Assembly: GCF_900114825.1 (NCBI RefSeq)
Contig: NZ_FOUI01000011.1
Location: 47,992 to 111,991, forward strand
DNA length: 64,000 nt
Direction of reading: 5' to 3'
Source: Halopseudomonas yangmingensis
GTDB taxonomy: Bacteria > Pseudomonadota > Gammaproteobacteria > Pseudomonadales > Pseudomonadaceae
Notes under the pieces: generated by a model
What the model saw: only the letters and a program-made list of their open reading frames with translations
The model's database searches: none
What the model was told of the DNA's origin: nothing
Shown here: positions 1-9,210 of the stretch, piece by piece
How positions within the stretch are numbered: the first letter of the stretch is position 1
How the letters are laid out: every line of letters starts with the position of its first letter
Translations under genes and position numbers: made by a program

Positions 1-2366
1 AGGAAGGCCAGCTGTTGTCCGGTTTCCACACCCTCAGCGATCAGGTCCATGTTCAGGCTGCGCGCCATGGCGATGATGGCGCGCACTATCTCGGCATCGT
101 TGCCATCGCGCGTACAGTCACGGATAAACGACTGATCGATTTTCAGCAGGTCGACCGGCAGCCGTTTCAGGTAACTGAGCGATGAATAGCCGGTGCCGAA
201 GTCGTCGATGGCAAAGCGAATACCCAGATTGCGCAGCTGGTGCATCTTGGCAATGGTGTCGTTGACGTTCTGGATCACCATGCCTTCGGTGATTTCCAGT
301 TTCAGCGCCTGGGCAGGGATGCCGTGCTGGCTGATTGCGGCGGCCACCTCGTCAACAAAGCCGCTTTGGCGGAACTGCCTGGGGCTGATATTGATGCTCA
401 GGCAGAACTGCTGCGGGTCTATTCGCCGTTGCTCCAGCAGGCGGGCAATGAAGCGGCAGCCCTCGTGCAGCACCCAGCTACCGGCGGCGAGAATCTGACC
501 GCTTTCTTCCAGTACCTCCATAAATGCACCTGGGCCGACCAGACCGCGCTCCGGGTGCTGCCAGCGAATCAGTGCCTCGGCGCCAATAATGCGCTGGCTG
601 CTGGCGTCCATCTGCGGCTGGTAATGCAGGCAAAATTCTTCGTTCTGCAAGGCCTGACGTAAATCGGTTTCCAGAGTCAGGCGCTGACTGGCGGCAATTT
701 GCATTTGCTGCTCAAAGAAGGCAATGCCGTCCCGTCCACTGGCTTTTACCTGATACAGGGCAATGTCGGCACGCTTGAGCAGATCATCCGGGTTGTCACC
801 GTGCTCGGGTGCCAGTGCAATGCCGATGCTGCAACCCAGCTGCAGGGTGTGCCCTTCGACCTCCATTGGCGCGGCCAGGGCTTGGCGCAGCTTTTCTGCA
901 GTGTTGCGTACCTGTCGAACTATCTCGGTGCTGCTGCCTTTCAGGCCGGTCAGCAATACCACGAACTCATCGCCGCCAAGGCGTGCTACGGTGTCGGTCT
1001 TGCGCAACTCATCCAGCAGGCGTGTGGCAATCTCCTGGAGTACAGCGTCACCCCGGGAATGTCCCAACGAGTCATTGATGTGCTTGAAATGATCCAGATC
1101 GAAGAACATCAGGGCGCAATGCAGCTGGTGACGTTCCAACAGGCCCAGATGTTGTTGCAAACGGTCGTGCAGCAACAGGCGGTTCGGCAAGTCGGTCAGC
1201 GCATCGTGGCTGGCCTGGTGCTTGATGCGTGCCTCGATCAGTTTTTGTTCGGTGATATCACGGCAGGTCAGCAGGATGCAGTCACGCCCGTCCAGCTGAA
1301 CGCGCTCGGCGGATACAGAAACAATCAGGCTGCGTCCCGAGCGATGATTGAGCTGCATTTCGCGCATGCTGACCCTGCCTTCGCGCCCCAGTGCCTGTAG
1401 CAGGCTGCGGCGTTCGTGGCTGTTACTCCAGATATCAAGCTCATTCTCCCGTCGACCGATGGCTTCCGCTTCACTGTAGCCGGTCAGCCGGGTGAAACTT
1501 TCGTTGATGTCAAGGAAAGCGCCAGTGGCCATATCGGAGATGCTGATCGCATCCGGACTGGACTTGAACGCCTTGACAAACTTGTCCTCCGAGGCGCGCA
1601 GCGCCAGCTCGGCCTGCCGGCGGGCAGTGACATCCTTGAAGCTGGACAGGGTACGGCTGTGGTTTTCCACTTCAATAAAGTTGCTGGAGACTTCACAGTG
1701 CAGTACCCGCCCGTCCTTGGTCAGAAAGTCCGCCGGATGGCTGCGCAGGCGGCCTTCGCGCAGCAGTTTCTCGATCACCGCCGGGCGCGCATCCATGTCC
1801 TTCCAGAAGTTGATGTCCTTGGCGGTTTTACCAATAACGTCTTCCGGCTGAAAGCCGAACAGTTCGGTAAAGCTCTGATTGATCTCGATAAAACAGGCCG
1901 TTTTCTTGTCGAACAGTGCATAGGGTTCGGGGGCCTGCTGGAACAGCAGGGAGAACTTGGTTTCACTGAGCTTTAGTGCCTGTTCGGCGGCTATGCGGTC
2001 ACTGATGTCGTGTGCCATCGACAACCGGCAGACGTCACCATTAATTCCGATTGATTCAACATACACCAGGCAGGTCTTCAGGTTGGTATTGCGACAGGCC
2101 AGCTGGCATTCGAACTGGGTGACACGACTGTTGCGGGCAAACAGATCGAGCAGTTGCTGACGCTGTTGTGGGCTGCTCCATAGTTCGATCTGATCGGAGG
2201 ACTTGTCCAGTACGTCGGCATTGGTCCAGCCAAACAGTCGCTCGAAGGCCAGATTGATGGCCAGTACCCGACTGTCACTGACCCGTGTCAGCATGCTGGC
2301 GATCGGCATGCGACTGAACAGGGCCATGAAGCTTTCGGGATGCTCATTGTTGCTGCGCTGGGTCAT
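1..2366 (-). CDS. PAS-GGDEF-EAL cyclic-di-GMP signalling protein (3' end cut by window edge)
   Basis: This is a cytosolic protein predicted to make and/or degrade cyclic-di-GMP. About 788 codons are visible from the ATG at 2366, which has an AAGGGG ribosome site just upstream; the stop lies beyond base 1. Three PAS-like modules fill residues 1-385, with no membrane segment seen. A GGDEF domain follows with an intact GGDEF motif (residues 464-468), then an EAL domain with an intact EAL motif near residue 597 and the motifs [20 protein letters not shown] and KIDQSF. Reading stops inside the last helix region of the EAL domain, after AEGVETGQQLAF, so probably only a few dozen residues are missing. 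Both catalytic motifs look usable, so it could be bifunctional. What the PAS domains sense cannot be told. Confidence 0.93.
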   Translation of the reverse strand, partial: MTQRSNNEHPESFMALFSRMPIASMLTRVSDSRVLAINLAFERLFGWTNADVLDKSSDQIELWSSPQQRQQLLDLFARNSRVTQFECQLACRNTNLKTCLVYVESIGINGDVCRLSMAHDISDRIAAEQALKLSETKFSLLFQQAPEPYALFDKKTACFIEINQSFTELFGFQPEDVIGKTAKDINFWKDMDARPAVIEKLLREGRLRSHPADFLTKDGRVLHCEVSSNFIEVENHSRTLSSFKDVTARRQAELALRASEDKFVKAFKSSPDAISISDMATGAFLDINESFTRLTGYSEAEAIGRRENELDIWSNSHERRSLLQALGREGRVSMREMQLNHRSGRSLIVSVSAERVQLDGRDCILLTCRDITEQKLIEARIKHQASHDALTDLPNRLLLHDRLQQHLGLLERHQLHCALMFFDLDHFKHINDSLGHSRGDAVLQEIATRLLDELRKTDTVARLGGDEFVVLLTGLKGSSTEIVRQVRNTAEKLRQALAAPMEVEGHTLQLGCSIGIALAPEHGDNPDDLLKRADIALYQVKASGRDGIAFFEQQMQIAASQRLTLETDLRQALQNEEFCLHYQPQMDASSQRIIGAEALIRWQHPERGLVGPGAFMEVLEESGQILAAGSWVLHEGCRFIARLLEQRRIDPQQFCLSINISPRQFRQSGFVDEVAAAISQHGIPAQALKLEITEGMVIQNVNDTIAKMHQLRNLGIRFAIDDFGTGYSSLSYLKRLPVDLLKIDQSFIRDCTRDGNDAEIVRAIIAMARSLNMDLIAEGVETGQQLAF

Positions 2367-2506
2367 GTTGCCCCTTGCAAAATCCGGCAGGCGTCAGGGT
2401 GAGCACTCCAGCATGCCCCGTCGCATTGTTCTTATGCCACCAAGTTAGCCGTTTGGCCGCTCAGGCACAAGGCCATTGCGCATTGCTTCGTTGCTGATAC
2501 AAGTCA

Positions 2507-3379
2507 TCAGTCAGCGTCATGTCGCAGCAGCTCGATCAATGCCTCGGCAGCATTCGACAGGGTCCGGCCGCTGTGCCAGATCACTCCGAGACGGCGCTGC
2601 AGCGCCACGCCGGGTATTGGCAGGGCTCGCACCTGATTATCCAGCATGGTGCGTGGCAGTACGCTCCAGGCCAATCCGATCGATACCATCATCTTGATTG
2701 TCTCGAGGTAGTTGGTGCTCATGCCGATATCCGGACGTATGCCGTGCTGCTCGAACAGGCCGCTGACCACCCGGTGGGTAAAGGTGTTGGCGCCGGGGAA
2801 TACCGCCGGGTAGTCGGCCAGCTGACGCAGGCTGACCCGTTCGCGGCCGGCCAGCGGATGTTCCGGGGCGATCACGAAATCCAGCGGGTCATTCCAGATG
2901 GTGGCGGCCACCAAGGGGGGCTCGACCTGCGGGGCCAGGGTGATGATTGCCAGTTCGACGTTGCCACGCAGCACCTGATCGTAGGCGACCTCGGAGTCGA
3001 GAAAGTCGATATCCAGCGCCACCCCCGGATAGGCCTTGGTGAAGCGTCGCAACACCGGCGGCAGACGGTGCAGGCCAATATGGTGGCTGGTGGCCATGCT
3101 CAGCCGCCCGCGTACCTGTCCGGACAGCTTGCCCAGTGCCCGGCGGGTGTCGGTGAGGGTCTGCAGGACCAGTTCTGCTCGTGGTTTGAGGGCGCGCCCG
3201 GCCTCGGTCAGGGTGACATGCCGGCCGATACGGTCGAACAGTCGAGCATCCAGTTGCTGTTCCAGTAGGGCGATGCGTTTGCTTACCGCTGGCTGAGTGA
3301 TATGCAGTTGCTCGGCAGCGCGGGAGAACGAACCGCTGTCGGCTACCGCAAGAAAGGCGCTGAGGTTGGCGGTATCCAC
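2507..3379 (-). CDS. LysR-family transcriptional regulator, divergent from leuC
   Basis: This 290-residue LysR-type regulator has an N-terminal winged helix-turn-helix (ADSGSFSRAAEQLHITQPAV near residues 9-28) and a C-terminal effector-binding domain. I chose the GTG at 3379 because AGAGGAA lies six bases upstream. The reading frame also runs up to a TTG at 3403, but that start has no ribosome site and would place coding sequence over a dyad at 3400-3424 that looks like a LysR operator. The gene is divergent from leuC, and P. aeruginosa also has a LysR gene in this position. It may control itself and the leu genes, but the effector is not known from the sequence. Confidence 0.92.
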   Translation of the reverse strand: MDTANLSAFLAVADSGSFSRAAEQLHITQPAVSKRIALLEQQLDARLFDRIGRHVTLTEAGRALKPRAELVLQTLTDTRRALGKLSGQVRGRLSMATSHHIGLHRLPPVLRRFTKAYPGVALDIDFLDSEVAYDQVLRGNVELAIITLAPQVEPPLVAATIWNDPLDFVIAPEHPLAGRERVSLRQLADYPAVFPGANTFTHRVVSGLFEQHGIRPDIGMSTNYLETIKMMVSIGLAWSVLPRTMLDNQVRALPIPGVALQRRLGVIWHSGRTLSNAAEALIELLRHDAD

Positions 3380-3399
3380 TATGGATTCCTCTTGGTTAT

Positions 3400-3424
3400 C
3401 CAATGCATGAATATTATGAATTGG
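3400..3424. promoter_or_regulatory. Candidate LysR-type operator dyad
   Basis: The arms CCAATGCAT (3400-3408) and ATGAATTGG (3416-3424) are inverted repeats with one mismatch, around a 7-base AT-rich centre. The dyad sits about 21 bases upstream of the lysR GTG and about 92 bases upstream of leuC. LysR proteins usually bind AT-rich interrupted dyads in such divergent regions. The assignment is inferred from position and symmetry. Confidence 0.45.
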
Positions 3425-3516
3425 CGTTATTCATTGCGCGAGGATAGCATGCCCCTGTCATGAAAACGTCCGTGGCGCACAACGACGCTGCGGCACAGCC
3501 TGATCCGGGAGTTCAC

Positions 3517-4950
3517 ATGTCTGCCAAGACGCTGTACGACAAGCTCTGGGACAACCACCTCGTCAAGCAACGGGATGATGGTTCCGCCCTTATTTATATC
3601 GACCGTCACCTGTTGCATGAGGTGACCTCGCCGCAGGCCTTTGAAGGGCTGCGCCTGGCCGCACGCAAGCCGTGGCGGATCGATGCCAACCTGGCCACGC
3701 CAGACCACAACGTGCCAACCACCAACCGTGCGGCTGGCATCAGTGGTATCGAGGACGAGGTGTCCAAGCTGCAGGTGGTGACGCTTGACGAGAACTGCGA
3801 TGACTTCGGCATTCTCGAATTCAAGATGACCGACCGCCGCCAGGGCATCGTGCATGTGGTTGGCCCGGAGCAGGGCGCCACCCTGCCGGGCATGACCATC
3901 GTTTGCGGAGACTCGCACACCGCCACCCACGGCGCCTTCGCGGCGCTGGCGCATGGTATCGGCACCTCCGAGGTCGAACATGTGCTGGCTACCCAGTGTC
4001 TGGTGGCGAAGAAGATGAAGAACATGCTGGTCAAGGTCGAAGGCAAGCTCGGTTTTGGCGTGACCGCCAAGGACATAGTGCTGGCGGTGATCGGCAAGAT
4101 AGGTACCGCCGGCGGCAACGGCCACGCCATCGAGTTCGGTGGTTCGGCAATTCGCGAGCTGTCGATGGAAGGCCGCATGACCATTTGCAATATGGCCATT
4201 GAGGCCGGTGCGCGGGTAGGGCTGGTGGCCTGCGACGAGAAGACCGTCGCCTACGTCAAGGACCGCCCCTATGCGCCCAAGGGCGCTGACTGGGAGCGGG
4301 CCGTGGCGGCCTGGCAGGATCTGGTGTCGGATGCCGATGCACAGTTCGATACGGTCGTGGAGCTGGATGCCGCCGAGATCAAGCCGCAGGTGTCCTGGGG
4401 TACATCGCCGGAGATGGTGGTGGCAGTGGATGCGCTGGTGCCGGACCCGGCGGCGCAAACCGATGCGGTCAAGCGCAGCGGTTACCAGCGGGCCCTGCAG
4501 TACATGGGGCTTGAGGCCAATCAGCCGATCAGCTCGATCAAGGTCGACCGGGTGTTTATCGGCTCTTGCACCAATTCGCGGATCGAGGATCTGCGGGCCG
4601 CCGCTGCCGTGGCCAAGGGTCGCCGGGTGGCGGCCAGTGTCAAGCAGGCGATGGTGGTACCGGGTTCCGGGCTGGTCAAGGAGCAGGCCGAGCGCGAGGG
4701 GCTGGACGTGATCTTCAAGGCTGCCGGTTTCGAGTGGCGTGATCCGGGCTGTTCGATGTGCCTGGCGATGAACCCCGATCGCCTGCAGGCCGGCGAGCAC
4801 TGCGCCTCGACCTCCAATCGTAATTTCGAGGGGCGTCAGGGCAATGGTGGGCGTACCCACCTGGTCAGTCCGGCAATGGCTGCTGCCGCTGCGGTAGCCG
4901 GTCATTTTGTCGATGTTCGCGAGATGCTCAACGAGGAGGGCCGCGCATGA
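3517..4950 (+). CDS. leuC: 3-isopropylmalate dehydratase large subunit
   Basis: LeuC (477 residues) pairs with LeuD to isomerise 2-isopropylmalate to 3-isopropylmalate in leucine synthesis. It is an aconitase-family [4Fe-4S] enzyme. The cluster cysteines lie in [12 protein letters not shown] and in the [10 protein letters not shown] motif, and [13 protein letters not shown] is also family-typical. I chose the ATG at 3517 ([11 protein letters not shown]), preceded by CGGGAG. An in-frame ATG at 3460 would add 19 residues not typical of the family. The stop overlaps the leuD start as ATGA, which points to translational coupling. The length is normal. Confidence 0.98.
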   Translation: MSAKTLYDKLWDNHLVKQRDDGSALIYIDRHLLHEVTSPQAFEGLRLAARKPWRIDANLATPDHNVPTTNRAAGISGIEDEVSKLQVVTLDENCDDFGILEFKMTDRRQGIVHVVGPEQGATLPGMTIVCGDSHTATHGAFAALAHGIGTSEVEHVLATQCLVAKKMKNMLVKVEGKLGFGVTAKDIVLAVIGKIGTAGGNGHAIEFGGSAIRELSMEGRMTICNMAIEAGARVGLVACDEKTVAYVKDRPYAPKGADWERAVAAWQDLVSDADAQFDTVVELDAAEIKPQVSWGTSPEMVVAVDALVPDPAAQTDAVKRSGYQRALQYMGLEANQPISSIKVDRVFIGSCTNSRIEDLRAAAAVAKGRRVAASVKQAMVVPGSGLVKEQAEREGLDVIFKAAGFEWRDPGCSMCLAMNPDRLQAGEHCASTSNRNFEGRQGNGGRTHLVSPAMAAAAAVAGHFVDVREMLNEEGRA

Positions 4951-5594
4951 AAGCCTTTACCCGGCATACCGGTCTGGTCGCGCCGCTTGATCGCGCCAAC
5001 GTGGACACCGACCAGATCATTCCCAAGCAGTTCCTGAAGTCGATCAAGCGCACCGGCTTCGGTCAGAACCTGTTCGACGAATGGCGCTATCTGGATGAGG
5101 GCTATCCCGGGCAGGATTGCTCGGTGCGCCCGCTGAACCCGGAGTTTGTGCTCAATCTGCCGCGTTATCAGGGTGCCAGCGTGCTGCTGGCACGCGAGAA
5201 CTTTGGCTGTGGCTCGAGTCGCGAGCACGCACCCTGGGCGCTGGACGAGTACGGTTTCCGTAGCGTGATTGCGCCGAGCTTTGCCGATATTTTCTTTAAT
5301 AACAGTTTCAAGAATGGCTTGTTACCCATTGTTTTGACTGAAGAAGAGTTGGATGAGTTGTTCGAGCAGGCGCAGGCCGAGGAAGGCTATCAGCTGACCG
5401 TCGACCTGGCAGCACAGACGGTTACCCGTCCCGATGGTAAGCAATATGTCTTCGAGGTCGACGAGTTCCGCAAGCATTGCCTGCTCAACGGGCTCGACGA
5501 TATCGGCCTGACCCTGCAGGACGCCGATTCGATCCGCGCCTTCGAGGAAAAACACCGTCAGAACCAGCCATGGCTGTTCGGCGCGATCAAGTAA
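4947..5594 (+). CDS. leuD: 3-isopropylmalate dehydratase small subunit
   Basis: LeuD (215 residues) is the swivel-domain subunit that completes isopropylmalate isomerase with LeuC. Typical motifs are [11 protein letters not shown] near the start and [15 protein letters not shown] in the middle. Its ATG overlaps the leuC TGA by the ATGA arrangement. A stretch around 5281-5350, encoding [12 protein letters not shown] and following residues, is AT-rich and uses codons such as TTT, AAT and TTA that are uncommon in the flanks. The amino acids there are nevertheless family-typical. leuB follows 24 bases downstream, so leuCDB form one operon. Confidence 0.98.
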   Translation: MKAFTRHTGLVAPLDRANVDTDQIIPKQFLKSIKRTGFGQNLFDEWRYLDEGYPGQDCSVRPLNPEFVLNLPRYQGASVLLARENFGCGSSREHAPWALDEYGFRSVIAPSFADIFFNNSFKNGLLPIVLTEEELDELFEQAQAEEGYQLTVDLAAQTVTRPDGKQYVFEVDEFRKHCLLNGLDDIGLTLQDADSIRAFEEKHRQNQPWLFGAIK

Positions 5595-5618
5595 CGAACA
5601 GCTTTCCTGAGGAAAACC

Positions 5619-6698
5619 ATGAGCAAGAACATTCTGATTCTCCCCGGCGACGGTATCGGCCCGGAGATAGTCGCAGAGGCGGTAAAGGTGCTGGAAACAG
5701 CCAATCAGCGTTTTGGTTTGGGTGTGCAGCTCAGCCATGACGATCTGGGCGGTGCGGCCTATGACCGGTACGGTGTGCCGCTGGCCGATGAAACCCTGGA
5801 GCGCGCCCGCGCCGCCGATGCCATTCTGCTCGGTGCGGTGGGTGGCCCCAAGTGGGACAGTATTGATCCGGCGCTGCGCCCCGAGCGTGGCCTGCTGAAA
5901 ATTCGCTCGCAGCTGGGGCTGTTTGCCAACCTGCGTCCGGCAATTCTCTATCCGCAACTGGCGGCGGCCTCGTCGCTGAAGCCTGAAGTGGTTGCCGGTC
6001 TGGATATCCTGATCGTGCGTGAGCTGACCGGAGGCATCTATTTCGGCCAGCCGCGCGAGCGTACCGAACGCGATGGCCAGCGCATGGCCTACGACACCTT
6101 GCCCTACAGTGAAGGCGAGATCAGCCGGATTGCCCGGGTCGGTTTCGACATGGCAATGGTGCGCAACAAAAAACTCTGCTCGGTGGACAAGGCCAATGTG
6201 CTGGCCTCCAGTCAGCTGTGGCGCGAGGTGGTGGAAGAGGTGGCGCGCGATTACCCCGAGGTCGAGCTGTCGCACATGTATGTCGATAACGCGGCCATGC
6301 AGCTGGTGCGTGCGCCCAAGCAGTTCGACGTGATGGTCACCGACAACATGTTCGGCGACATTCTGTCGGACGAGGCCTCGATGCTGACCGGCTCGATCGG
6401 CATGCTGCCCTCGGCATCGCTGGATGCCAACAACAAGGGCATGTACGAACCGTGCCACGGCAGTGCACCGGATATTGCCGGGCAGGGTATCGCCAACCCG
6501 CTGGCGACCATTCTTTCGGTGTCGATGATGCTGCGTTACAGCCTGAATCAGCCGGCCGCTGCCGATGCCATCGAACAGGCGGTCAGCCGGGTGCTGGATC
6601 AGGGGCTGCGCACTGCCGATATCATGGCCGAAGGTTGCCGCAAGGTAGGTACCGCGGAGATGGGTGACGCCGTGGCCGCGGCCCTGAAAAACCTGTAA
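5619..6698 (+). CDS. leuB: 3-isopropylmalate dehydrogenase
   Basis: LeuB (359 residues) oxidises and decarboxylates 3-isopropylmalate with NAD+ in the third step specific to leucine. It shows the beta-decarboxylating dehydrogenase signatures: the N-terminal [11 protein letters not shown], the [10 protein letters not shown] segment, [10 protein letters not shown], the metal-binding [15 protein letters not shown], and the C-terminal [12 protein letters not shown]. The ATG at 5619 follows CTGAGGAAAACC, a good ribosome site. It lies directly after leuD. In P. aeruginosa a small methyltransferase gene separates these two genes, and here it is absent. Confidence 0.98.
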   Translation: MSKNILILPGDGIGPEIVAEAVKVLETANQRFGLGVQLSHDDLGGAAYDRYGVPLADETLERARAADAILLGAVGGPKWDSIDPALRPERGLLKIRSQLGLFANLRPAILYPQLAAASSLKPEVVAGLDILIVRELTGGIYFGQPRERTERDGQRMAYDTLPYSEGEISRIARVGFDMAMVRNKKLCSVDKANVLASSQLWREVVEEVARDYPEVELSHMYVDNAAMQLVRAPKQFDVMVTDNMFGDILSDEASMLTGSIGMLPSASLDANNKGMYEPCHGSAPDIAGQGIANPLATILSVSMMLRYSLNQPAAADAIEQAVSRVLDQGLRTADIMAEGCRKVGTAEMGDAVAAALKNL

Positions 6699-6716
6699 TC
6701 TGTTGTGCTTTTCGCC

Positions 6717-6738
6717 GCGCCCGGGCCTGCCCGGGCGC
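6717..6738 (+). repeat. Perfect GC-rich hairpin between leuB and asd
   Basis: GCGCCCGGG (6717-6725) and CCCGGGCGC (6730-6738) form a perfect 9-base-pair stem with a CCTG loop. No run of T follows, so this is not a textbook intrinsic terminator. It could slow transcription, protect the end of the leu transcript, or serve as an attenuator before asd. Confidence 0.5.
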
Positions 6739-6776
6739 AGTTGCCGTTGAATTGTTACCCCATGGGGGTTGTTGTC

Positions 6777-7889
6777 ATGAAAAAAGTAGGTCTGGTTGGC
6801 TGGCGAGGCATGGTCGGTTCCGTGCTGATGCAGCGCATGCGTGAAGAAAACGATTTTGCCGGTATCGAGCCGTACTTCTTTACCACTTCCAACGTCGGTG
6901 GCAAGGGACCGGATATCGGCAAGGACACCGCGCCGCTGCTGGATGCCTACGACATCGAGGCGCTGAAGCCGATGGATGTGATCATCACCTGTCAGGGTGG
7001 CGACTACACCAGCGCGGTTTTTGCCAAGCTGCGTGGCGAAGGCTGGAACGGCTACTGGATCGATGCCGCTTCGACCCTGCGCATGGAAGATGATGCGGTG
7101 ATCATTCTGGATCCGGTCAACCGTCGTAACATCGACCAGGCGGTGCGTGATGGCATCAAGACCTACGTGGGTGGCAACTGTACCGTGAGCCTGATGCTGA
7201 TGGGGTTGGGCGGGCTGTTCGAGAATGGCCTGGTCGAGTGGATGAGTGCCATGACCTATCAGGCCGCCTCCGGCGCCGGTGCGCAGAACATGCGCGAACT
7301 GATCAGCCAGATGGGTTCGATCAACGCCAGTGTCGCCGCTGAGCTGGCCGATCCGGCCAGCGCGATTCTGGACATCGACCGCAAGGTTGCCGAAACCCTG
7401 CGCAGCGATGCCATGCCGGTCGACAATTTCGGTGTGCCGCTGGCCGGCAGCCTGATTCCCTGGATCGACAAGCAACTGCCCAACGGTCAGAGCCGCGAGG
7501 AGTGGAAAGCCCAGGCCGAGACCAACAAGATCATCGGCCGCAGTGGTCGCCCGATTCCTGTGGATGGCATTTGTGTGCGCATCGGCGCCATGCGCTGCCA
7601 CAGCCAGGCGCTGACCATCAAGCTGAACAAGGATGTGCCGCTGGCCGATATCGAGGCCATGCTGGATGCGCATAATCCCTGGTCGAAGGTAGTGCCGAAC
7701 GACAAGGAAGCGACTGTGCGTGATCTGACGCCGACTGCCGTCACTGGCACTCTGACTGTTCCTGTGGGTCGCCTGCGCAAGCTGAACATGGGGTCGCAGT
7801 ACCTGTCGGCCTTCACCGTCGGTGACCAGTTGTTGTGGGGCGCGGCAGAGCCGTTGCGGCGCATGCTGCGCATCCTGCTGGAAGGTTGA
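6777..7889 (+). CDS. asd: Aspartate-semialdehyde dehydrogenase
   Basis: Asd (370 residues) reduces aspartyl phosphate to aspartate semialdehyde, the branch point for lysine, threonine, methionine and diaminopimelate. The N-terminal [18 protein letters not shown] is the NADP-binding loop. The catalytic cysteine lies in [11 protein letters not shown], and [12 protein letters not shown] carries the active-site histidine. I chose the ATG at 6777 ([11 protein letters not shown]) because it matches the family start and follows ATGGGGGTT. The frame opens upstream at 6705 without homology. The gene ends just before two hairpins, the second a clear terminator. Confidence 0.98.
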   Translation: MKKVGLVGWRGMVGSVLMQRMREENDFAGIEPYFFTTSNVGGKGPDIGKDTAPLLDAYDIEALKPMDVIITCQGGDYTSAVFAKLRGEGWNGYWIDAASTLRMEDDAVIILDPVNRRNIDQAVRDGIKTYVGGNCTVSLMLMGLGGLFENGLVEWMSAMTYQAASGAGAQNMRELISQMGSINASVAAELADPASAILDIDRKVAETLRSDAMPVDNFGVPLAGSLIPWIDKQLPNGQSREEWKAQAETNKIIGRSGRPIPVDGICVRIGAMRCHSQALTIKLNKDVPLADIEAMLDAHNPWSKVVPNDKEATVRDLTPTAVTGTLTVPVGRLRKLNMGSQYLSAFTVGDQLLWGAAEPLRRMLRILLEG

Positions 7890-7894
7890 TGAAC

Positions 7895-7918
7895 CAGGCC
7901 CGCAGCAACGCGGGCCTG
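7895..7918 (+). repeat. Perfect hairpin immediately downstream of asd
   Basis: CAGGCCCGC (7895-7903) and GCGGGCCTG (7910-7918) make a perfect 9-base-pair stem with a 6-base loop. It lies six bases past the asd stop and directly before a second hairpin with a T tract. The two probably act together to end the leuCDB-asd transcript and protect its 3' end. Confidence 0.6.
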
Positions 7919-7924
7919 ACTGTC

Positions 7925-7960
7925 AAAGGCATCCCGTCAGTGGGGTGCCTTTTTGTTTTT
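7925..7960 (+). terminator. Intrinsic terminator after asd
   Basis: AAAGGCATCCC (7925-7935) pairs with GGGGTGCCTTT (7942-7952) with one G-T wobble and a 6-base loop. It is followed by TTTTTGTTTTT up to 7960. This is a standard intrinsic terminator 36 bases past the asd stop. Confidence 0.88.
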
Positions 7961-7990
7961 CGCTGTATCTGATGTTTTCAAGGAGTATGC

Positions 7991-9013
7991 ATGTCCGCAC
8001 AAAAGGCCATCGCCATCGTTGGTGCCAACTCATTGCAGGGCGAGGCGCTGCTGGCGGTTCTCGAGGATCAGGATTTCGGCTTTGCCGGGGTTCATCTGCT
8101 TGACGTGGCCGAGGAGGCGGGCGGCCGACTGATGCTGCACGGTCAGAGTCTGCGTGTCGAGCCGCTGGAAAGCTTCGATTTTTCCAGCGTGGCAGTGGCT
8201 TTGATGGCGCTGGAGCCGGAGCAGGTGATTGCCTGCATGCCGCGCATTCGGGAGGCTGGCTGTATTGCCGTAGATGCCTCCGGAGCACTGCGCTCGGTTA
8301 CCCGTGTGCCTCTGGTCGTGGCAGCCATCAACCCGCAGGCACTGGCGTCAGCCGTCGAGGCCGGCGCGGTGAACTGTCCCGATGCGCAAACCTTGCTGAC
8401 CGCCCAGGTGGTCCATCCGTTGCTGGCCGAGGCCGGTGTCCAGATGCTATCGGTTGCGACCTATCAATCAGCTTCGACCCTCGGGCAGTCAGGGCTTGAG
8501 GCGCTGGCGTTGCAGACAGGCAAGCTGCTGAACGGTCAGCCAGCTGACGCAGGACTTACCGGCAGGCAAATGGCTTTCAACCTGATCCCCCGTCTGGGTT
8601 TGCTGGACGAGTCGGGTAATACGCAGGATGAGTTGCGCATGGTTAATGATTTGTGCGTGCTGTTTGATCTGCCTGAATTGCCGGTACAGGTTACCCAGGT
8701 GTTGGTGCCGGTGTTCTATGGTTCTGCCCAGGTTATTCAGGTGCAGAATCAGGAGGCGCTGGAGGTTGCACGGATTCCGGTCCTGTTGCGGCGTAACCGT
8801 AATCTCAAACTGCTGGACAAGCCGGCCGATAACGGCTTCCCGACGCCGATAGAGCAGGCCAGCGGTAGCGACAGGCTCTGGGTGGGGCGCATCAGACAGA
8901 ATCCACAGGATCCCCGTTTGTTGCAGTTGTGGGCAGTGGCGGACAATTTCCGTGCCTGTCTGGCAATGAATCAACTGCAGGTCACTCAGTTATTGATAAA
9001 AGACTTTTTGTAA
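7991..9013 (+). CDS. Aspartate-semialdehyde dehydrogenase-like paralog (Usg family)
   Basis: This 340-residue protein is an Asd-fold paralog of the kind found next to asd in pseudomonads (asd2/usg). It keeps the nucleotide-loop region (IAIVGANSLQGEALL), a cysteine at the catalytic position (NCPDAQ), TYQSAS, AFNLIPRLG and the C-terminal VGRIRQNP...ADN region. Where true enzymes carry GHSE with the catalytic histidine, it has GSAQ (in VFYGSAQVIQ). It is therefore unlikely to be a normal aspartate-semialdehyde dehydrogenase, and its role in this family is not established. The ATG follows AAGGAG. The asd terminator lies upstream, so it is probably transcribed separately from asd. Confidence 0.9.
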   Translation: MSAQKAIAIVGANSLQGEALLAVLEDQDFGFAGVHLLDVAEEAGGRLMLHGQSLRVEPLESFDFSSVAVALMALEPEQVIACMPRIREAGCIAVDASGALRSVTRVPLVVAAINPQALASAVEAGAVNCPDAQTLLTAQVVHPLLAEAGVQMLSVATYQSASTLGQSGLEALALQTGKLLNGQPADAGLTGRQMAFNLIPRLGLLDESGNTQDELRMVNDLCVLFDLPELPVQVTQVLVPVFYGSAQVIQVQNQEALEVARIPVLLRRNRNLKLLDKPADNGFPTPIEQASGSDRLWVGRIRQNPQDPRLLQLWAVADNFRACLAMNQLQVTQLLIKDFL

Positions 9014-9210
9014 TCAATACTTGCACTGATTTCCTCGGGGATGTACTGATCTGTGGTATTAGGGCTTGCGTGTCAGGGATGCCCTCCGGTAGCCGTGTGA
9101 CTGTGGTCGTGCCTATGGCCCATTGGGGCATATTGCCTTCCGGGGTGCTTTGGGGTTGTCCGCCACAGGGTCGGTGCAAGACAAAACGATAAAAGCAAAG
9201 GATTCAGGCT

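Noticed and set aside
699..1400. Plus-strand open frame within the first 2.4 kb
   Set aside because: It is antisense to the PAS-GGDEF-EAL gene, whose catalytic motifs are clear on the minus strand.
3427..4905. 492-codon minus-strand open frame opposite leuC
   Set aside because: Antisense shadow of leuC; no homology and no ribosome site.
5322..7673. 783-codon open frame on the minus strand across leuD, leuB and asd
   Set aside because: It is antisense to three clearly homologous genes. The product is rich in His, Gln, Gly and Arg with no known domain, as expected from a shadow frame in GC-rich coding DNA.
7991..9013. Second functional aspartate-semialdehyde dehydrogenase
   Set aside because: The active-site histidine motif GHSE is replaced by GSAQ, so enzymatic activity is doubtful.
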